A DNA stretch of 64,000 nt from SHZL01 sp963815185 (GTDB lineage: Bacteria; Pseudomonadota; Gammaproteobacteria; Xanthomonadales; SZUA-36): contig CAWFGC010000014.1 of the NCBI GenBank assembly GCA_963815185.1, positions 1-64,000 of the forward strand, in the 5' to 3' direction. Shown in pieces: positions 18,232-27,580 of the stretch. The notes beneath the pieces were generated by a model that saw only the letters and a program-made list of their open reading frames with translations, searched no databases and was not told the origin of the DNA. Made by a program: the position numbers and the translations under genes. The first letter of the stretch is position 1. Each line of letters opens with the position of its first letter.

Positions 18232-18929
18232 CACAGGAGAAACAACGGTATTGATTGACCGCTATCTTCGTAACGAGTTGTTGGCGGACGAGGAAGCGGC
18301 CTTTGAGGCCCAGTTGCTCGAATCGCCCCATTTGCAGCTTCAATTGGAAACGGCGATGGCGATTCGCCAGGCCTTACTGCGGGCGGGCGAAACCCCTGTT
18401 GCAGATGAAACAAAGGCTCTACCCGCGGTGGATAGCGCGCAACGACTGGCAACCGCTGGCGCTGGCGGCGAGTGTGGTATTGGCCGCGTTCAGCACGACG
18501 ATGTATTGGAAGGTGAGTAATGAAGCGGGCATGCTGCGGTCTGAAATCGGTGCATTGCACCAGCCGCGAACCGCGGTGTTGACCGTGCCGGTGGATATCA
18601 TGCGGTCTGCAGACACGCAGACGCCTGACGTGATCATCCAGAAGCCGGAAGGAAATTCGCTGCTGGTTCTGGATGTCGAGCTCAGCCCCGCCGTAATCGC
18701 CCTTGGCCGGGCTCGCATGACACTGCGTGACACGCAGGCCGCGGAACTTCTTGCCTGGGATTCCGGCCCCTTCGAGGCGGGCCGCGTAACCGCGGCCTTC
18801 GATTCCCACAACCTGCCCGATGGCAAGGTATGGCTGGAAATGTCCGATGCCCGGGGGCGGCTCCTCGACCGCCGGCTGCTTGAATTTTTGCCCGGCCTCG
18901 GCTCAGCCCCCACGCCATCCAACGACTGA
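18224..18929 (+). pseudogene. Single-span membrane anti-sigma-like gene, frameshifted
   Basis: The ATG at 18224 overlaps the sigma stop. The first 65 residues (LIDRYLRNELLADEEAAFEA, then MAIRQALLRAG) look like the cytoplasmic sigma-binding helix bundle of zinc-less anti-sigma factors. Near 18420 the frame shifts. The next frame gives WQPLALAASVVLAAFSTTMY, one transmembrane helix, and an extracytoplasmic domain of about 130 residues (PDVIIQKPEGNSLLVLDVEL, AAFDSHNLPDGKVWLEMSDA) ending at 18929. Total length is one base over whole codons. In the restored protein the outer domain would face the exported TPR-CHAT protein. The anti-sigma role is inferred from position and topology. Confidence 0.7.
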
Positions 18930-19090
18930 AAACCCGGCCCGAACGCAAAGCCTGCCTGGCCAAGCAACGTCATCCGCCATGAACGGTCTTTGGGAATTGA
19001 CCGCCATGCGCGGCTGACTTATCTTTCACCCGGCTTATCTTTCATTCGGCTTCGACCGCCGTCTCCAACGAAGGAATACATATCCCCACC

Positions 19091-20515
19091 ATGAGCGAAA
19101 CGCCACTTTACGATGCATACCGGCGGTTTTTGGCCAATGCCGGAACACCGTTCACAACGCCCGGACACAAGCGCAACCCCGAGCTGATCGACGTTTTGCT
19201 GGCCCAGGATGTGCCCCACTGGGGTGGCGTTGAAGACCGCCGGGTTTCCAAGCAGCGCCTGAAAGGAGCCGAGCGTATTGCCGCCGGGCTGTGGGGCGCC
19301 GATTGGTGCGGATTTTCGGTGCAAGGTTCCACCCACGGCAACCAGGCCATCGCGCTGAGCGTAGGCAAGCCCGGCGACAAGGTCATCGTTGCCCGCACAC
19401 TGCACAAATCGCTGTTCTTCGGGCTGGTGCTGGCGGGACTGCACCCGGTATGGGTGCGGCCCGACATCGATGCCCTGACCGGTCTCACCGCGGGCATGCC
19501 GGTGGAACGCATCCGGCGGGCGCTCGATGAGCACCCTGATGCGCGGGCCGTGTTGCTGGTCGAGCCCAGCTATGTAGGCGGTGTGTCCGATATTGGCGCG
19601 ATCGCGCAAGTTGCCCATGACCATGGCATACCTCTGGCGGTCGATGCAGCCTGGGGCGGACACCTGGGTTTCCATCCCGATTTGCCGCCGCATGCCATCC
19701 GGGCGGGCGCGGATGCACTGGTCACCAGCGTGCATAAACACCTGACCGGCTTTACGCAGTCGTCGATGGTGCTGGCGCAAGGCAAGTTTCTCAACCTGGA
19801 GCGACTGGAAGCGGCGTGGGAGGGCCTGCACACGACCAGCCCCTCCGGCGCCATCCTGGCATCGATCGACCGCGCCCGCGGCCTGCTGCAGGATCGCGGC
19901 GAGGAATTGCTCGGCAACGCCATTCGCTACGCCAACGGGGCGCGGGCGCGCTTCCGCGAAGTTCCGGGACTGGGCGTGGTGGGCAGCGAGATTGCCGAGC
20001 GTTCGCCGGCCCTGTTCATGCACGACCCAACCAAGATCGTCCTGACCCTGTGCGAAACCGGCGCGGACGGGCACATCGTGGCCGACCTGCTGGAGGCGCG
20101 GGGCATCCATCTTGAATTTGCCGACCGGGACACTTTCTGCCCGGTGATCACGCTGGCCGACACCGAACAGACCATCGAGCTCATGATCACCGAAATCACC
20201 CGCGCGATCGAGGAACACCGCGGCGAGCCACGGCCGCTGGTGCCGATCATGGCCTGGACGGTCAATGCCGACACCGCCATGTCGCCGCGCGAAGCGTTCT
20301 TCGCCGATCACGAACGCGTGCCGGCGGCGCAGGCGGCCGGCCGCATCGCGGCAGAGACGGCTGCCCCCTACCCGCCGGGCGTGCCCGCATTGGCGCCGGG
20401 TGAGCGCATCCAGGCTGCCACCCTGGCCGCGCTCCAGGCCGAGGCAGCCAGTGGCACGCGGATTGCCTATTGCGGCGACCCGATGCTTGAAACGGTATTG
20501 GTGGTAAAGAAATAG
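19091..20515 (+). CDS. Orn/Lys/Arg decarboxylase-family PLP enzyme (short form)
   Basis: A 474-residue fold-type I PLP enzyme. Blocks include FTTPGHKRNP (residues 22-30), FSVQGSTHGNQA (75-86), D185 in PLAVDAAWGGHLGFHP, and the Schiff-base K216 in VTSVHKHLTGFTQSS. It lacks the N-terminal wing domain and resembles the Bacillus SpeA/YaaO-type short decarboxylases, so arginine or lysine decarboxylation to agmatine or cadaverine is likely, but substrate choice is not readable. A PPYPxGxPxLxPGE-like segment (PYPPGVPALAPGER) near the end is typical. It converges with the peptide transporter. Confidence 0.88.
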   Translation: MSETPLYDAYRRFLANAGTPFTTPGHKRNPELIDVLLAQDVPHWGGVEDRRVSKQRLKGAERIAAGLWGADWCGFSVQGSTHGNQAIALSVGKPGDKVIVARTLHKSLFFGLVLAGLHPVWVRPDIDALTGLTAGMPVERIRRALDEHPDARAVLLVEPSYVGGVSDIGAIAQVAHDHGIPLAVDAAWGGHLGFHPDLPPHAIRAGADALVTSVHKHLTGFTQSSMVLAQGKFLNLERLEAAWEGLHTTSPSGAILASIDRARGLLQDRGEELLGNAIRYANGARARFREVPGLGVVGSEIAERSPALFMHDPTKIVLTLCETGADGHIVADLLEARGIHLEFADRDTFCPVITLADTEQTIELMITEITRAIEEHRGEPRPLVPIMAWTVNADTAMSPREAFFADHERVPAAQAAGRIAAETAAPYPPGVPALAPGERIQAATLAALQAEAASGTRIAYCGDPMLETVLVVKK

Positions 20516-20544
20516 AATATTTGGGTTCACCCGGCCCGTGTCCC

Positions 20545-22050
20545 CTAACGTGCCTGCGTGCTGTGCGTCAGCGACAGGCGCTTCATCAGCGGCAGCACCG
20601 CAATGGCGATGAGCGTGCACACCAGGGCGGCAATGCCCAGCTTGTTGAACAGGTTGGTGTAGATCGGCAGCGACTCGAGCGGATCGGTGATATTGCGCGG
20701 CACGCTGGCATAGGTAGCGACCACGCCGCCGAGGTATTGGGAGACGCCGGAGGCGACGAAATACGCGCCCATCATGAAACCACCCATGCGCGCCGGCACG
20801 TAGCGGGCGACCATGGCCAGGCCAAGGCCGCTGACCAGCAGTTCACCCAGCGAAATGGCGCCGTAGCCCCACACCATCAGCCACGAAGACACCTTGCCCT
20901 GGCTGTTGGCCAGGTGGCCGGACGCACCATAAATGAAGAAGCCGGCGGCCACGATGACGAAACCGAGGGCGAACTTGGTGGCAATGGAGAGGTCCTTGCC
21001 GGATTTGCCCGCATAGGTATACGCCCAGGCCAGAATCGGGCTGAGAATGAAGATCCAGATCGGATTGAAGGCCTGGAACTGCGCCGGCGACCAGTCCCAC
21101 AGATGCACGCCGAACACATTGAAGGCCGGGTCGACGTTGCGCAGCGCAAACAGGTTCAGCGAGGTCGACATCTGCTGGTAGAAGATGAAATAGAACACCG
21201 TTTGTACGGTCAGTACCAGGGCCGCGATCAGCCCCGCGCGCTCGCTGCGCTGGCCGATGCGGATCAGGTGGGCAAAGATGCCGATGACCACGATGCCGGC
21301 GATATACACAAAGGCCCGCGCGACGCCCTGGTGCTGCAGGATGTAGGCGGATACGAACACGGTCGCGACGCCTCCGACCAGCACCGCGCCCAGCTTGCCC
21401 CATTGCAGCGGCTGCTCATCCGGCTCCGATCCGATGTGGCCCAGGGCGCGGCGCATCAGCGCGTAGTTGGCAAGGCCCAGTAGCAGCCCAACCGCGCAGA
21501 CCGCGAAGGCAACGTGCCAACCCAGGCCATTGCCGTAGTGGTCGTTGACGTAGTCCTTCAGCCAGGGGGTCAGCAGCTGCGAGATCATCGCGCCCAGGTT
21601 GACCGCCATGTAGTAGATGGTGAAAGCGCTGTCGATCCGGGAATCGTCGCCTTCGTAGATTTTGCGCACCAGGTTGCCGGCGTTGGCCTTGAACAGGCCG
21701 TTGCCGACCACGATCACGCCCAGCGCGCAGAACAGGAACCAGACACTCTCGCCCGGCACCACCATCAGGCTGTACCCAATGGCCAGGATCACCGCGCCGA
21801 GCAGCATGGTGCGACGCGTGCCGAGAATCTTGTCGCCGATCCAGCCGCCGATGGCCGGCGCCACATAGATCAGCGCCGCTGCGGCGCCCCACACCAGCGA
21901 GGCGCGCTCGTCGGGGAAATCCAGCCGCTGCACCATGTAGTACACGATCAGCGCCTGCATGCCGTAGTAGCCGAAGCGCTCCCACATCTCGATGAGGAAA
22001 ATCGTCGTGAACGAACGGCTCTGTGATGGGATTGCGGGTGTGGTGTTCAT
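20545..22050 (-). CDS. POT-family proton-dependent oligopeptide transporter
   Basis: A 501-residue major facilitator protein with 12-14 membrane segments. The POT signature E21-x-x-E24-R25-F-G-Y-Y-G lies in helix 1 (LIEMWERFGYYGMQALIVYY), as needed for proton-coupled di/tripeptide symport. Other family blocks are YVAPAIGGWIGDKILGTRRT and GNGLFKANAGNLVRKIYEG. Location is the inner membrane. It converges with the decarboxylase and is divergent from the sulfhydrylase-like gene. Confidence 0.92.
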   Translation of the reverse strand: MNTTPAIPSQSRSFTTIFLIEMWERFGYYGMQALIVYYMVQRLDFPDERASLVWGAAAALIYVAPAIGGWIGDKILGTRRTMLLGAVILAIGYSLMVVPGESVWFLFCALGVIVVGNGLFKANAGNLVRKIYEGDDSRIDSAFTIYYMAVNLGAMISQLLTPWLKDYVNDHYGNGLGWHVAFAVCAVGLLLGLANYALMRRALGHIGSEPDEQPLQWGKLGAVLVGGVATVFVSAYILQHQGVARAFVYIAGIVVIGIFAHLIRIGQRSERAGLIAALVLTVQTVFYFIFYQQMSTSLNLFALRNVDPAFNVFGVHLWDWSPAQFQAFNPIWIFILSPILAWAYTYAGKSGKDLSIATKFALGFVIVAAGFFIYGASGHLANSQGKVSSWLMVWGYGAISLGELLVSGLGLAMVARYVPARMGGFMMGAYFVASGVSQYLGGVVATYASVPRNITDPLESLPIYTNLFNKLGIAALVCTLIAIAVLPLMKRLSLTHSTQAR

Positions 22051-22278
22051 TGGCTTTCCTGTGCTCAGGGGTTATGGTTTTCTGCGCATTCTGCGGCCGG
22101 GCCGGAGACATGAACGGGACACGAATTTGCCAAGAATACCGCAATTCCGGGCGGTTGCGGTCAAGAGTCTGCCGGGCTGTCAGTGCCGGGAAACGGCGCC
22201 GATCCCATTTCCCCAACCGCCCAAGGGTGCTACTTTGACCGACATCGATGCATTTCAGCTACGCCACGGAGCGCGCTT

Positions 22279-23571
22279 ATGACTGACAGGAATTTCGGAT
22301 TTGCCACCCGAAGCGTTCATTCGGGTTGTCGGCCCGATCCAACAACCGGTGCACGTGCACTGCCCATCTATCAGACAACGAGTTACGTGTTCGAGGACAC
22401 GGAGTCGGCAGCCGCCTACTTCAATCTGCAGGAGTATGGCAATACCTACTCCCGCATCATGAATCCAACGGTGGCGGCACTGGAAGAACGGGTGGCGAAT
22501 CTGGATGGCGGCGCCGGCGCCGTGGCTTTTGCCAGCGGGCTGGCCGCTCAATCTGCGGCCATGTTCACCTTGCTGCAGCCTGGTGACCACGTGGTCGCGT
22601 CTTCGGCGCTGTATGGGGGTTCCGTTACCCAGCTCAAACACGTTCTGCGCAAGCTCTCGGTGTCTCTGGACTTCGTCGACCCGGATGACCCGGCCGCATG
22701 GCGGACAGCCGTGACGGAAAAGACCAAGCTGTTGTTCGCCGAATCGATAGGCAACCCCGGTGGCAACATTCTGGATATCGAGGCCGTTGCCGCAGTTGCC
22801 CACGACTGCCAATGTCCGCTGATGGTCGACAACACGTTTGCCACACCCTATCTGTGTCAGCCATTGCAATGGGGCGCCGATATCGTCGTGTATTCGGCCA
22901 CCAAGTTCCTCGGCGGCCACGGCACCAGCCTCGGCGGCATCGTCGTCGACAGTGGCGAATTCAACTGGTCAAATGGACGTTTCCCGGTGGTTGCCGATCC
23001 TTCGCCCGCCTATCACGGGCTGTCGTTCCATGAAACGTTTGGTGTTTATGGCTACCTGATGAAACTGCGCGCCGAGACCTTGCGCGACCTCGGCGCGGCC
23101 CTCAGCCCGTTCAATGCCTTTCTGCTTACGCAGGGCATCGAGACCTTGCCTTTGCGCATGCGCCAGCATGTCAGCAACGCCTATCAGGTCGCGCAGTTCC
23201 TTGCGGACGATGCGCGGGTTGCTTCGGTGCGCTACCCGGGCCTGGCGGACAGCCCCTATCATGCACTGGCAAGCAAATACATGCCGGGCGGGCCCAGCTC
23301 GGTATTTTGTTTCGATCTGGCCGGTGGGCGCGAGCACGGACTGCGTTTTATCGAATCATTGTCGCTTTTTTCCCACCTGGCCAACGTCGGGGACGCCAAG
23401 AGCCTGGTCATTCACCCGGCATCGACAACCCACCGCCAACTCAACGACGAGGAGCTTGCCGCAGCAGGTATCGGACCCGGAACGATACGGGTTTCCATCG
23501 GTATCGAGGATGCCGATGACCTTATCTGGGACCTGCGGCAGGGGCTGGATTGTGCCGAGGGCAGCCCATGA
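22279..23571 (+). CDS. Cys/Met-metabolism PLP enzyme, O-acetylhomoserine sulfhydrylase-like
   Basis: A 430-residue gamma-family PLP enzyme. GFATRSVHSGCRPDPTTGA opens the protein; YSRIMNPT (57-64) supplies the neighbouring-subunit phosphate contacts, D184 (LMVDNTFATPYLCQPL) holds the pyridine nitrogen, and K209 in VVYSATKFLGGHGTSLGG binds PLP. The C-terminal SLFSHLANVGDAKSLVIHPA block separates O-acetylhomoserine aminocarboxypropyltransferases from cystathionine lyases. It likely makes homocysteine or methionine directly. The ATG at 22279 with GGAG upstream is preferred over upstream starts. It overlaps the next gene by ATGA. Confidence 0.9.
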   Translation: MTDRNFGFATRSVHSGCRPDPTTGARALPIYQTTSYVFEDTESAAAYFNLQEYGNTYSRIMNPTVAALEERVANLDGGAGAVAFASGLAAQSAAMFTLLQPGDHVVASSALYGGSVTQLKHVLRKLSVSLDFVDPDDPAAWRTAVTEKTKLLFAESIGNPGGNILDIEAVAAVAHDCQCPLMVDNTFATPYLCQPLQWGADIVVYSATKFLGGHGTSLGGIVVDSGEFNWSNGRFPVVADPSPAYHGLSFHETFGVYGYLMKLRAETLRDLGAALSPFNAFLLTQGIETLPLRMRQHVSNAYQVAQFLADDARVASVRYPGLADSPYHALASKYMPGGPSSVFCFDLAGGREHGLRFIESLSLFSHLANVGDAKSLVIHPASTTHRQLNDEELAAAGIGPGTIRVSIGIEDADDLIWDLRQGLDCAEGSP

Positions 23572-24043
23572 ATCTCCTGCCCTTCCAGGAACCGGAACTC
23601 ATCCGCAGGGTACTTGCCGGCAAAACGGTTGCGATTGTCGGCTTGTCGTCAGACCCCTTGCGCGCCAGCAATTTTGTCGGACGCTACCTGTTGCATCATG
23701 GTTACGAGATCATCCCTGTCAATCCGCGCGAAAAGCGAATTCTGGGCCAGAAATCCTACCCATCGCTGCTGATATTCCAGTACCAGTCGCAACGGTGGAT
23801 GTCTTTCGAAACCCGGAGGCCGTACCCGGAATCGTCAAGGACGCCCTTGCCATCGGCGCGCGCAGCCTTTGGCTGCAATATGGCGTGATCAATGAGGAGG
23901 GTATTCAGAGCGCAGTGGCCGGCGGACTGGATGTGGTTGTGGATTGTTGCATGAAAGTGGAGTACGCCCGCTATTTCGGCCGCATGCATTGGCTGGGATT
24001 CAATACCGGCAGAATTACCGCCAAACGGTCCAGCGTGGACTGA
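23568..24043 (+). pseudogene. CoA-binding (YccU-like) protein gene, frameshifted
   Basis: The N-terminus (LIRRVLAGKTVAIVGLSSDP, then GRYLLHHGYEIIPVNPREKR) is the Rossmann CoA-binding fold of small YccU-type proteins. At about 23765 the frame is lost after GQKSYPSL. The remainder reads in the next frame (DIPVPVATVDVFRNPEAVPG, ARSLWLQYGVINEEG, VVDCCMKVEYARYFG) to 24043. Length is one base short of whole codons, so a one-base deletion is likely. The start overlaps the upstream stop (ATGA), so it is translationally coupled to the sulfhydrylase-like gene. The restored protein would have about 158 residues. Confidence 0.8.
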
Positions 24044-24124
24044 TTTCAAATCAAGTTTTGCTGGTAATGCAGTTGCAAATATGCGAGTTTTTTATCTTCG
24101 CCACGACACTCACCGCTCATCACC

Positions 24125-24796
24125 ATGCGCCTTAACGCCGATTTCATGCAACGCGCCGTCATCCGTCCGGCGGACTACCAATGGGTGGCATCGCCGATGC
24201 CGGGCGTGGAGCGCATGATGCTGGACCGCATTGGCGATGAAGTCGCCCGCGCGACTTCTTTGGTGCGTTACGCGCCCAATAGCCGCTTCTCTGCGCATGT
24301 GCACGGTGGTGGCGAGGAGTTCCTGGTGCTCGAAGGGGAGTTCGGCGATGAACATCAGAGCTATCCTGCCGGCACCTACGTGCGCAATCCGATCGGAACA
24401 AGCCATAGTCCCAGGGTGGGTGAGCAGGGCTGCACCATACTGGTCAAGCTGCATCAGTTCGCTGCCGACGACCGGGCGCAGCTTGTGATCGATTCCAGGC
24501 AAGGTGACTGGCAGGTGGGTCCGCGAGCGGGCGTGAAGGTGTTGCCGCTGCATACGTTTGCTGACGAGCGTGTCGCGCTCATCGAGTGGGCGCCTGATAC
24601 TGCCGTTGAACGGCACGCGCACCCTGGTGGTGAGGAAGTGTTCGTCATCGAGGGCTCATTTGCCGATGAGCAGGGCGTTTACCCCTGCGGTAGCTGGCTG
24701 CGCAGCCCGCCGGGGAGCGAACACACCCCTTTCACCGCGGACGAGGGCGCACTGCTTTACGTCAAAGTGGGACATCTCGCCGGAAATCGTCCGTAG
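24125..24796 (+). CDS. Double cupin protein (ChrR-like)
   Basis: A 223-residue protein with two cupin barrels. Metal-site motifs are FSAHVHGGGEEFLVLEGEF (first) and ERHAHPGGEEVFVIEGSF (second), each with HxHxxxEE; matching second motifs are YVRNPIGTSHSPR and WLRSPPGSEHTPF. This is the ChrR-type cupin found in anti-sigma factors and in stand-alone metal-binding or acetylacetone-cleaving-like proteins. There is no sigma-binding zinc domain, so it is probably an enzyme or binding protein. Substrate unknown. Confidence 0.85.
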   Translation: MRLNADFMQRAVIRPADYQWVASPMPGVERMMLDRIGDEVARATSLVRYAPNSRFSAHVHGGGEEFLVLEGEFGDEHQSYPAGTYVRNPIGTSHSPRVGEQGCTILVKLHQFAADDRAQLVIDSRQGDWQVGPRAGVKVLPLHTFADERVALIEWAPDTAVERHAHPGGEEVFVIEGSFADEQGVYPCGSWLRSPPGSEHTPFTADEGALLYVKVGHLAGNRP

Positions 24797-24843
24797 CATC
24801 GAATCGGGCAACGCATTGAGTTCACTTTTGGAGAGGAAAAATC

Positions 24844-25362
24844 ATGATTTCATTGTATGACTGTAGCGTGGGCACCTACTTGCAACTGCTGGGTGGGGTA
24901 ACGCGGATACTAGAAAAAGGGCGTCAGCACTTTGAATCCGAGGACGTGGATCTGGCGGAAATCGTGGCCACCCGCCTGCACGGGGACATGTTGCCGTTCT
25001 GGTTTCAAATCGTTTCGGTCTGCCATCATTCCCTGGGCGCTATACGAGGCCTCCAGGCAGGTGTTTTCTCGCCGCCGCCGCGGCAACCGGATCTCACTTA
25101 CCAAACACTGGAAGCCATGGTCACGGAAACCATTGCGGGGCTTGAATCGATTTCCGCCGACGAGGTGAATGGGCTTGAAGGCAACGACATGCAATTCAAG
25201 ATGGGCGAAGTTACGATCCCGTTCACGGCGGAGAACTTTATCCTGTCATTCTCCCTGCCCAACTTCTACTTCCACGCCACTACCACCTACGATATTTTGC
25301 GTATGAAGGGCGTACCCCTTGGCAAGAGGGACTTCCTGGGCAGACTGAGAAAGACGCGGTAA
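24844..25362 (+). CDS. DUF1993 family protein
   Basis: A 172-residue cytoplasmic protein matching DUF1993, a DinB-like four-helix fold. The blocks LYDCSVGTYLQLLGGVTRIL, ADMLPF-like HGDMLPFWFQI and NFYFHATTTYDILRMKGVPL are characteristic. GAGAGGAAAAATC precedes the ATG. The family has no firm biochemical role; the helical bundle may bind metal. It stands 48 bases after the cupin gene on the same strand. Confidence 0.85.
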   Translation: MISLYDCSVGTYLQLLGGVTRILEKGRQHFESEDVDLAEIVATRLHGDMLPFWFQIVSVCHHSLGAIRGLQAGVFSPPPRQPDLTYQTLEAMVTETIAGLESISADEVNGLEGNDMQFKMGEVTIPFTAENFILSFSLPNFYFHATTTYDILRMKGVPLGKRDFLGRLRKTR

Positions 25363-25462
25363 AGCGTTTGGGCACTTGGGCTTTGAAGTACTGGAAAATT
25401 TTGGATGGAAAGTTGCGGGTGTCCAATTTCTTTACGGCGCCAGGTGAAGATCAGCTTCCAGT

Positions 25463-26875
25463 TCATTGATCAGCAAGGAGTTTTACCAGTTGATACTGGA
25501 ACCTGCGTGCGTCCATCAGGGACTTGACCCTGATGCGCTCGTTGAGACCGTGGATGTTGCCATAGTCGGGATCGACGAAAATGCCCGAAACGCCGTAGGT
25601 CGGGATTCCGCGTGCCGAGAGGTAAATGCCGTCGCTCGCCCCGGTCTCGAGGGTCGGCAGCACAGGCGTGCCGGGATAAACCTTGGCGGAAGCGGTTCGG
25701 ATGGCGTCCAGCAGATCAGGCTGTAGGACCGGCGAAGGCGTGGCCGGACTGACTGGCGGGTGAATGGTCACCTTGACGCCGGCATCATCGATGGCGGCCA
25801 CCAGGGCATCGCGCACGCTTTCAATCGATGTGCCGGGCAGGATGCGGCAATTGACATTGGTGCGCACGCTTTGGGGCAGGGCATTTTCGGCATGGCCGCC
25901 GCTGATCATGGTGGCCACGCAGGTGGTGCGCAGCATCGAGTGGTATTTTTTGGAGCTCGAGACGATCGCGTTGGCCGCGGCATCGTCCGGGTTTTTCATC
26001 AAGGCCTGCATGGCCTCGCCCATCTCACCACCGACCATGCCCGATAGCTGGGTGAAATAGGTGCGCGTGATATCGCTAATCTGGATCGGAAACTCGAAGT
26101 GGCTCAGGTGGGTGAGCGCGGCGGCCATCTCGTAAAGCGCATTGTCGGGTACCGGCTGGGAAGAATGACCGCCCGGGTTGGTGGTTACCAACTCGTAGTC
26201 CTGGTAGACCTTTTGCGCCGCCTCGATCGTGAGTACGACGCGATTTCCTTCGGCATCGAGTTCGCCGTCGCCGTCCTCGTTCAGCGCATACGCGGCATCG
26301 ATCCAGTCCTTGTGGTTGCTCGCGAGCCAGTCGGCGCCATTGAAGGCGTTCGAGGTTTCCTCACCGCAGGTCAGCGCCAGTTTGATGTCGCGCTTCGGCT
26401 GGTAGCCTTCCTGTTTGAAGCGCACCAGCAGGTCGGTGAAAATGGCGGCCATCGACTTGTCATCGGAGGTGCCCCGCCCATAGAAGTAACCGTCTTCCTC
26501 GATCAACGTAAATGGGTCGCGCGTCCAGTCTTCACGTTTGGCTTCGACCACATCGAGGTGGGCGAGCAACAGGATTGGTTTCTTTTGCGAACCTGTGCCG
26601 TGCAGAACGGCCACCAGTCCGCCGTCCTTGGGGAATTCGTCCGGCGCGAACAGGTGGATGTCCTGATCCGTGTAACCCGCGGCTTGCAGATGCGCCGCCA
26701 TGCGTTCGGCAGCCAGGGTGCAGGAGCCGACCGAATGGCTGGTATTGGTTTCCACCAGTTCCTTGTAAAGCGCGCGGAAGGCGGGCTCGCCATCGCCGGA
26801 ACGATCGGCGGCATTGGCGGTGGTGAAAAGGGTGGCAGCAAAGGTGAGGGTCAGAAAAACAGGTATGAAGCGCAT
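25463..26875 (-). CDS. Exported M20-family zinc peptidase
   Basis: About 470 residues with a cleavable signal (MRFIPVFLTLTFAATLFTTA, then NAADR). M20 dinuclear-zinc motifs are visible: LLLAHLDVVEAKREDWTRDP, GRGTSDDKSMAAIFTDLL, and TCGEETSNAFNGADWL with the Glu-Glu base/ligand pair. The dimerisation domain follows (AAQKVYQDYELVTTNPGGHS). The C-terminal His-containing segment is IFVDPDYGNIHGLNERI. It should cleave peptides or N-acyl amino acids outside the cytoplasm. The ATG at 26875 is chosen for the signal peptide; an upstream in-frame start would bury it. Confidence 0.9.
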   Translation of the reverse strand: MRFIPVFLTLTFAATLFTTANAADRSGDGEPAFRALYKELVETNTSHSVGSCTLAAERMAAHLQAAGYTDQDIHLFAPDEFPKDGGLVAVLHGTGSQKKPILLLAHLDVVEAKREDWTRDPFTLIEEDGYFYGRGTSDDKSMAAIFTDLLVRFKQEGYQPKRDIKLALTCGEETSNAFNGADWLASNHKDWIDAAYALNEDGDGELDAEGNRVVLTIEAAQKVYQDYELVTTNPGGHSSQPVPDNALYEMAAALTHLSHFEFPIQISDITRTYFTQLSGMVGGEMGEAMQALMKNPDDAAANAIVSSSKKYHSMLRTTCVATMISGGHAENALPQSVRTNVNCRILPGTSIESVRDALVAAIDDAGVKVTIHPPVSPATPSPVLQPDLLDAIRTASAKVYPGTPVLPTLETGASDGIYLSARGIPTYGVSGIFVDPDYGNIHGLNERIRVKSLMDARRFQYQLVKLLADQ

Positions 26876-27008
26876 ATCGGGGATTCCAGGTCGTGTGCGG
26901 AGGTGGAACGCTAGCACTGTTGGGGTGCGGGCACAATGCAGAGCTTGCAGACGGCACCGCAGGAGTCGCCACAATACGGACGCCCAAATCTTGAAGTTTT
27001 GACGCGTT

Positions 27009-27039
27009 GTGGGTGTCCTGACTCTTCTTGTGGGTGTCC
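27009..27039 (+). repeat. Tandem GTGGGTGTCC decamers (array 2)
   Basis: GTGGGTGTCCTGACTCTTCT occurs from 27009 and its decamer again at 27030-27039, exactly 21 bases apart, followed by another TGACTCTT. It lies in the 264-base gap between the divergent M20 peptidase and EthD genes. The decamer is identical to that at 7063 and 7106. A degenerate single copy (GCGGGTGTCC) is at 25415. Confidence 0.6.
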
Positions 27040-27139
27040 TGACTCTTCTGACTCTTTGCTTTATACTTCTTGGGCCTTGGAAAATTGTTGTTGCGAGTGG
27101 AATTCGTGCCGTTGGCGGCGGCGTCTGAGAGAAGTCCCC

Positions 27140-27499
27140 ATGTTCAAAGTCATCGGTCTTCTAAAACGCAAACCCGGTATGTCGGTGGAGGCTTTTCGGG
27201 AGTATTATGAGACCCATCACAGGGTAATCGGTGAAAAATACCTGAAGCACCACGCGGTCAAGTACCTGCGCCGCTATCTAACTCCCTTCGCCGATCCGCT
27301 CACGGGCAACCAGGCGGACCAGCCTTGCGATGTAGTGATGGAAATCTGGTATCGGGACCGTGAGGCTTTTGACGCCGCCGTCGCGACCTTTGTTCAGCCT
27401 GACGTCGCGGCGGAAATCGCCGACGACGAGGAAAAACTGTTTGATCGCAACAACAACAGATTCTTTTTCGTGGATGAGTGTGAATCCACGCTGAATTGA
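27140..27499 (+). CDS. EthD-domain protein
   Basis: A 119-residue ferredoxin-like-fold protein. The family pattern is FKVIGLLKRKPGMSVEAFRE followed by YYETHHRVIGEKY, which is the conserved xHxxxH-type core of EthD/dimeric alpha-beta barrel proteins. These often act as small accessory enzymes in catabolic operons. The ATG at 27140 fits the family N-terminus; upstream frame is repeat sequence. It is 80 bases before the flavoprotein and molybdenum-hydroxylase genes and probably belongs with them. Confidence 0.85.
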   Translation: MFKVIGLLKRKPGMSVEAFREYYETHHRVIGEKYLKHHAVKYLRRYLTPFADPLTGNQADQPCDVVMEIWYRDREAFDAAVATFVQPDVAAEIADDEEKLFDRNNNRFFFVDECESTLN

Positions 27500-27580
27500 A
27501 TTTTCGCAATGGCGGGAATGTGAAGGACATTCGTCAAGCCGTGAAGCGCCGGTTCAAAACCACGGGGGTGGAATCCACTG

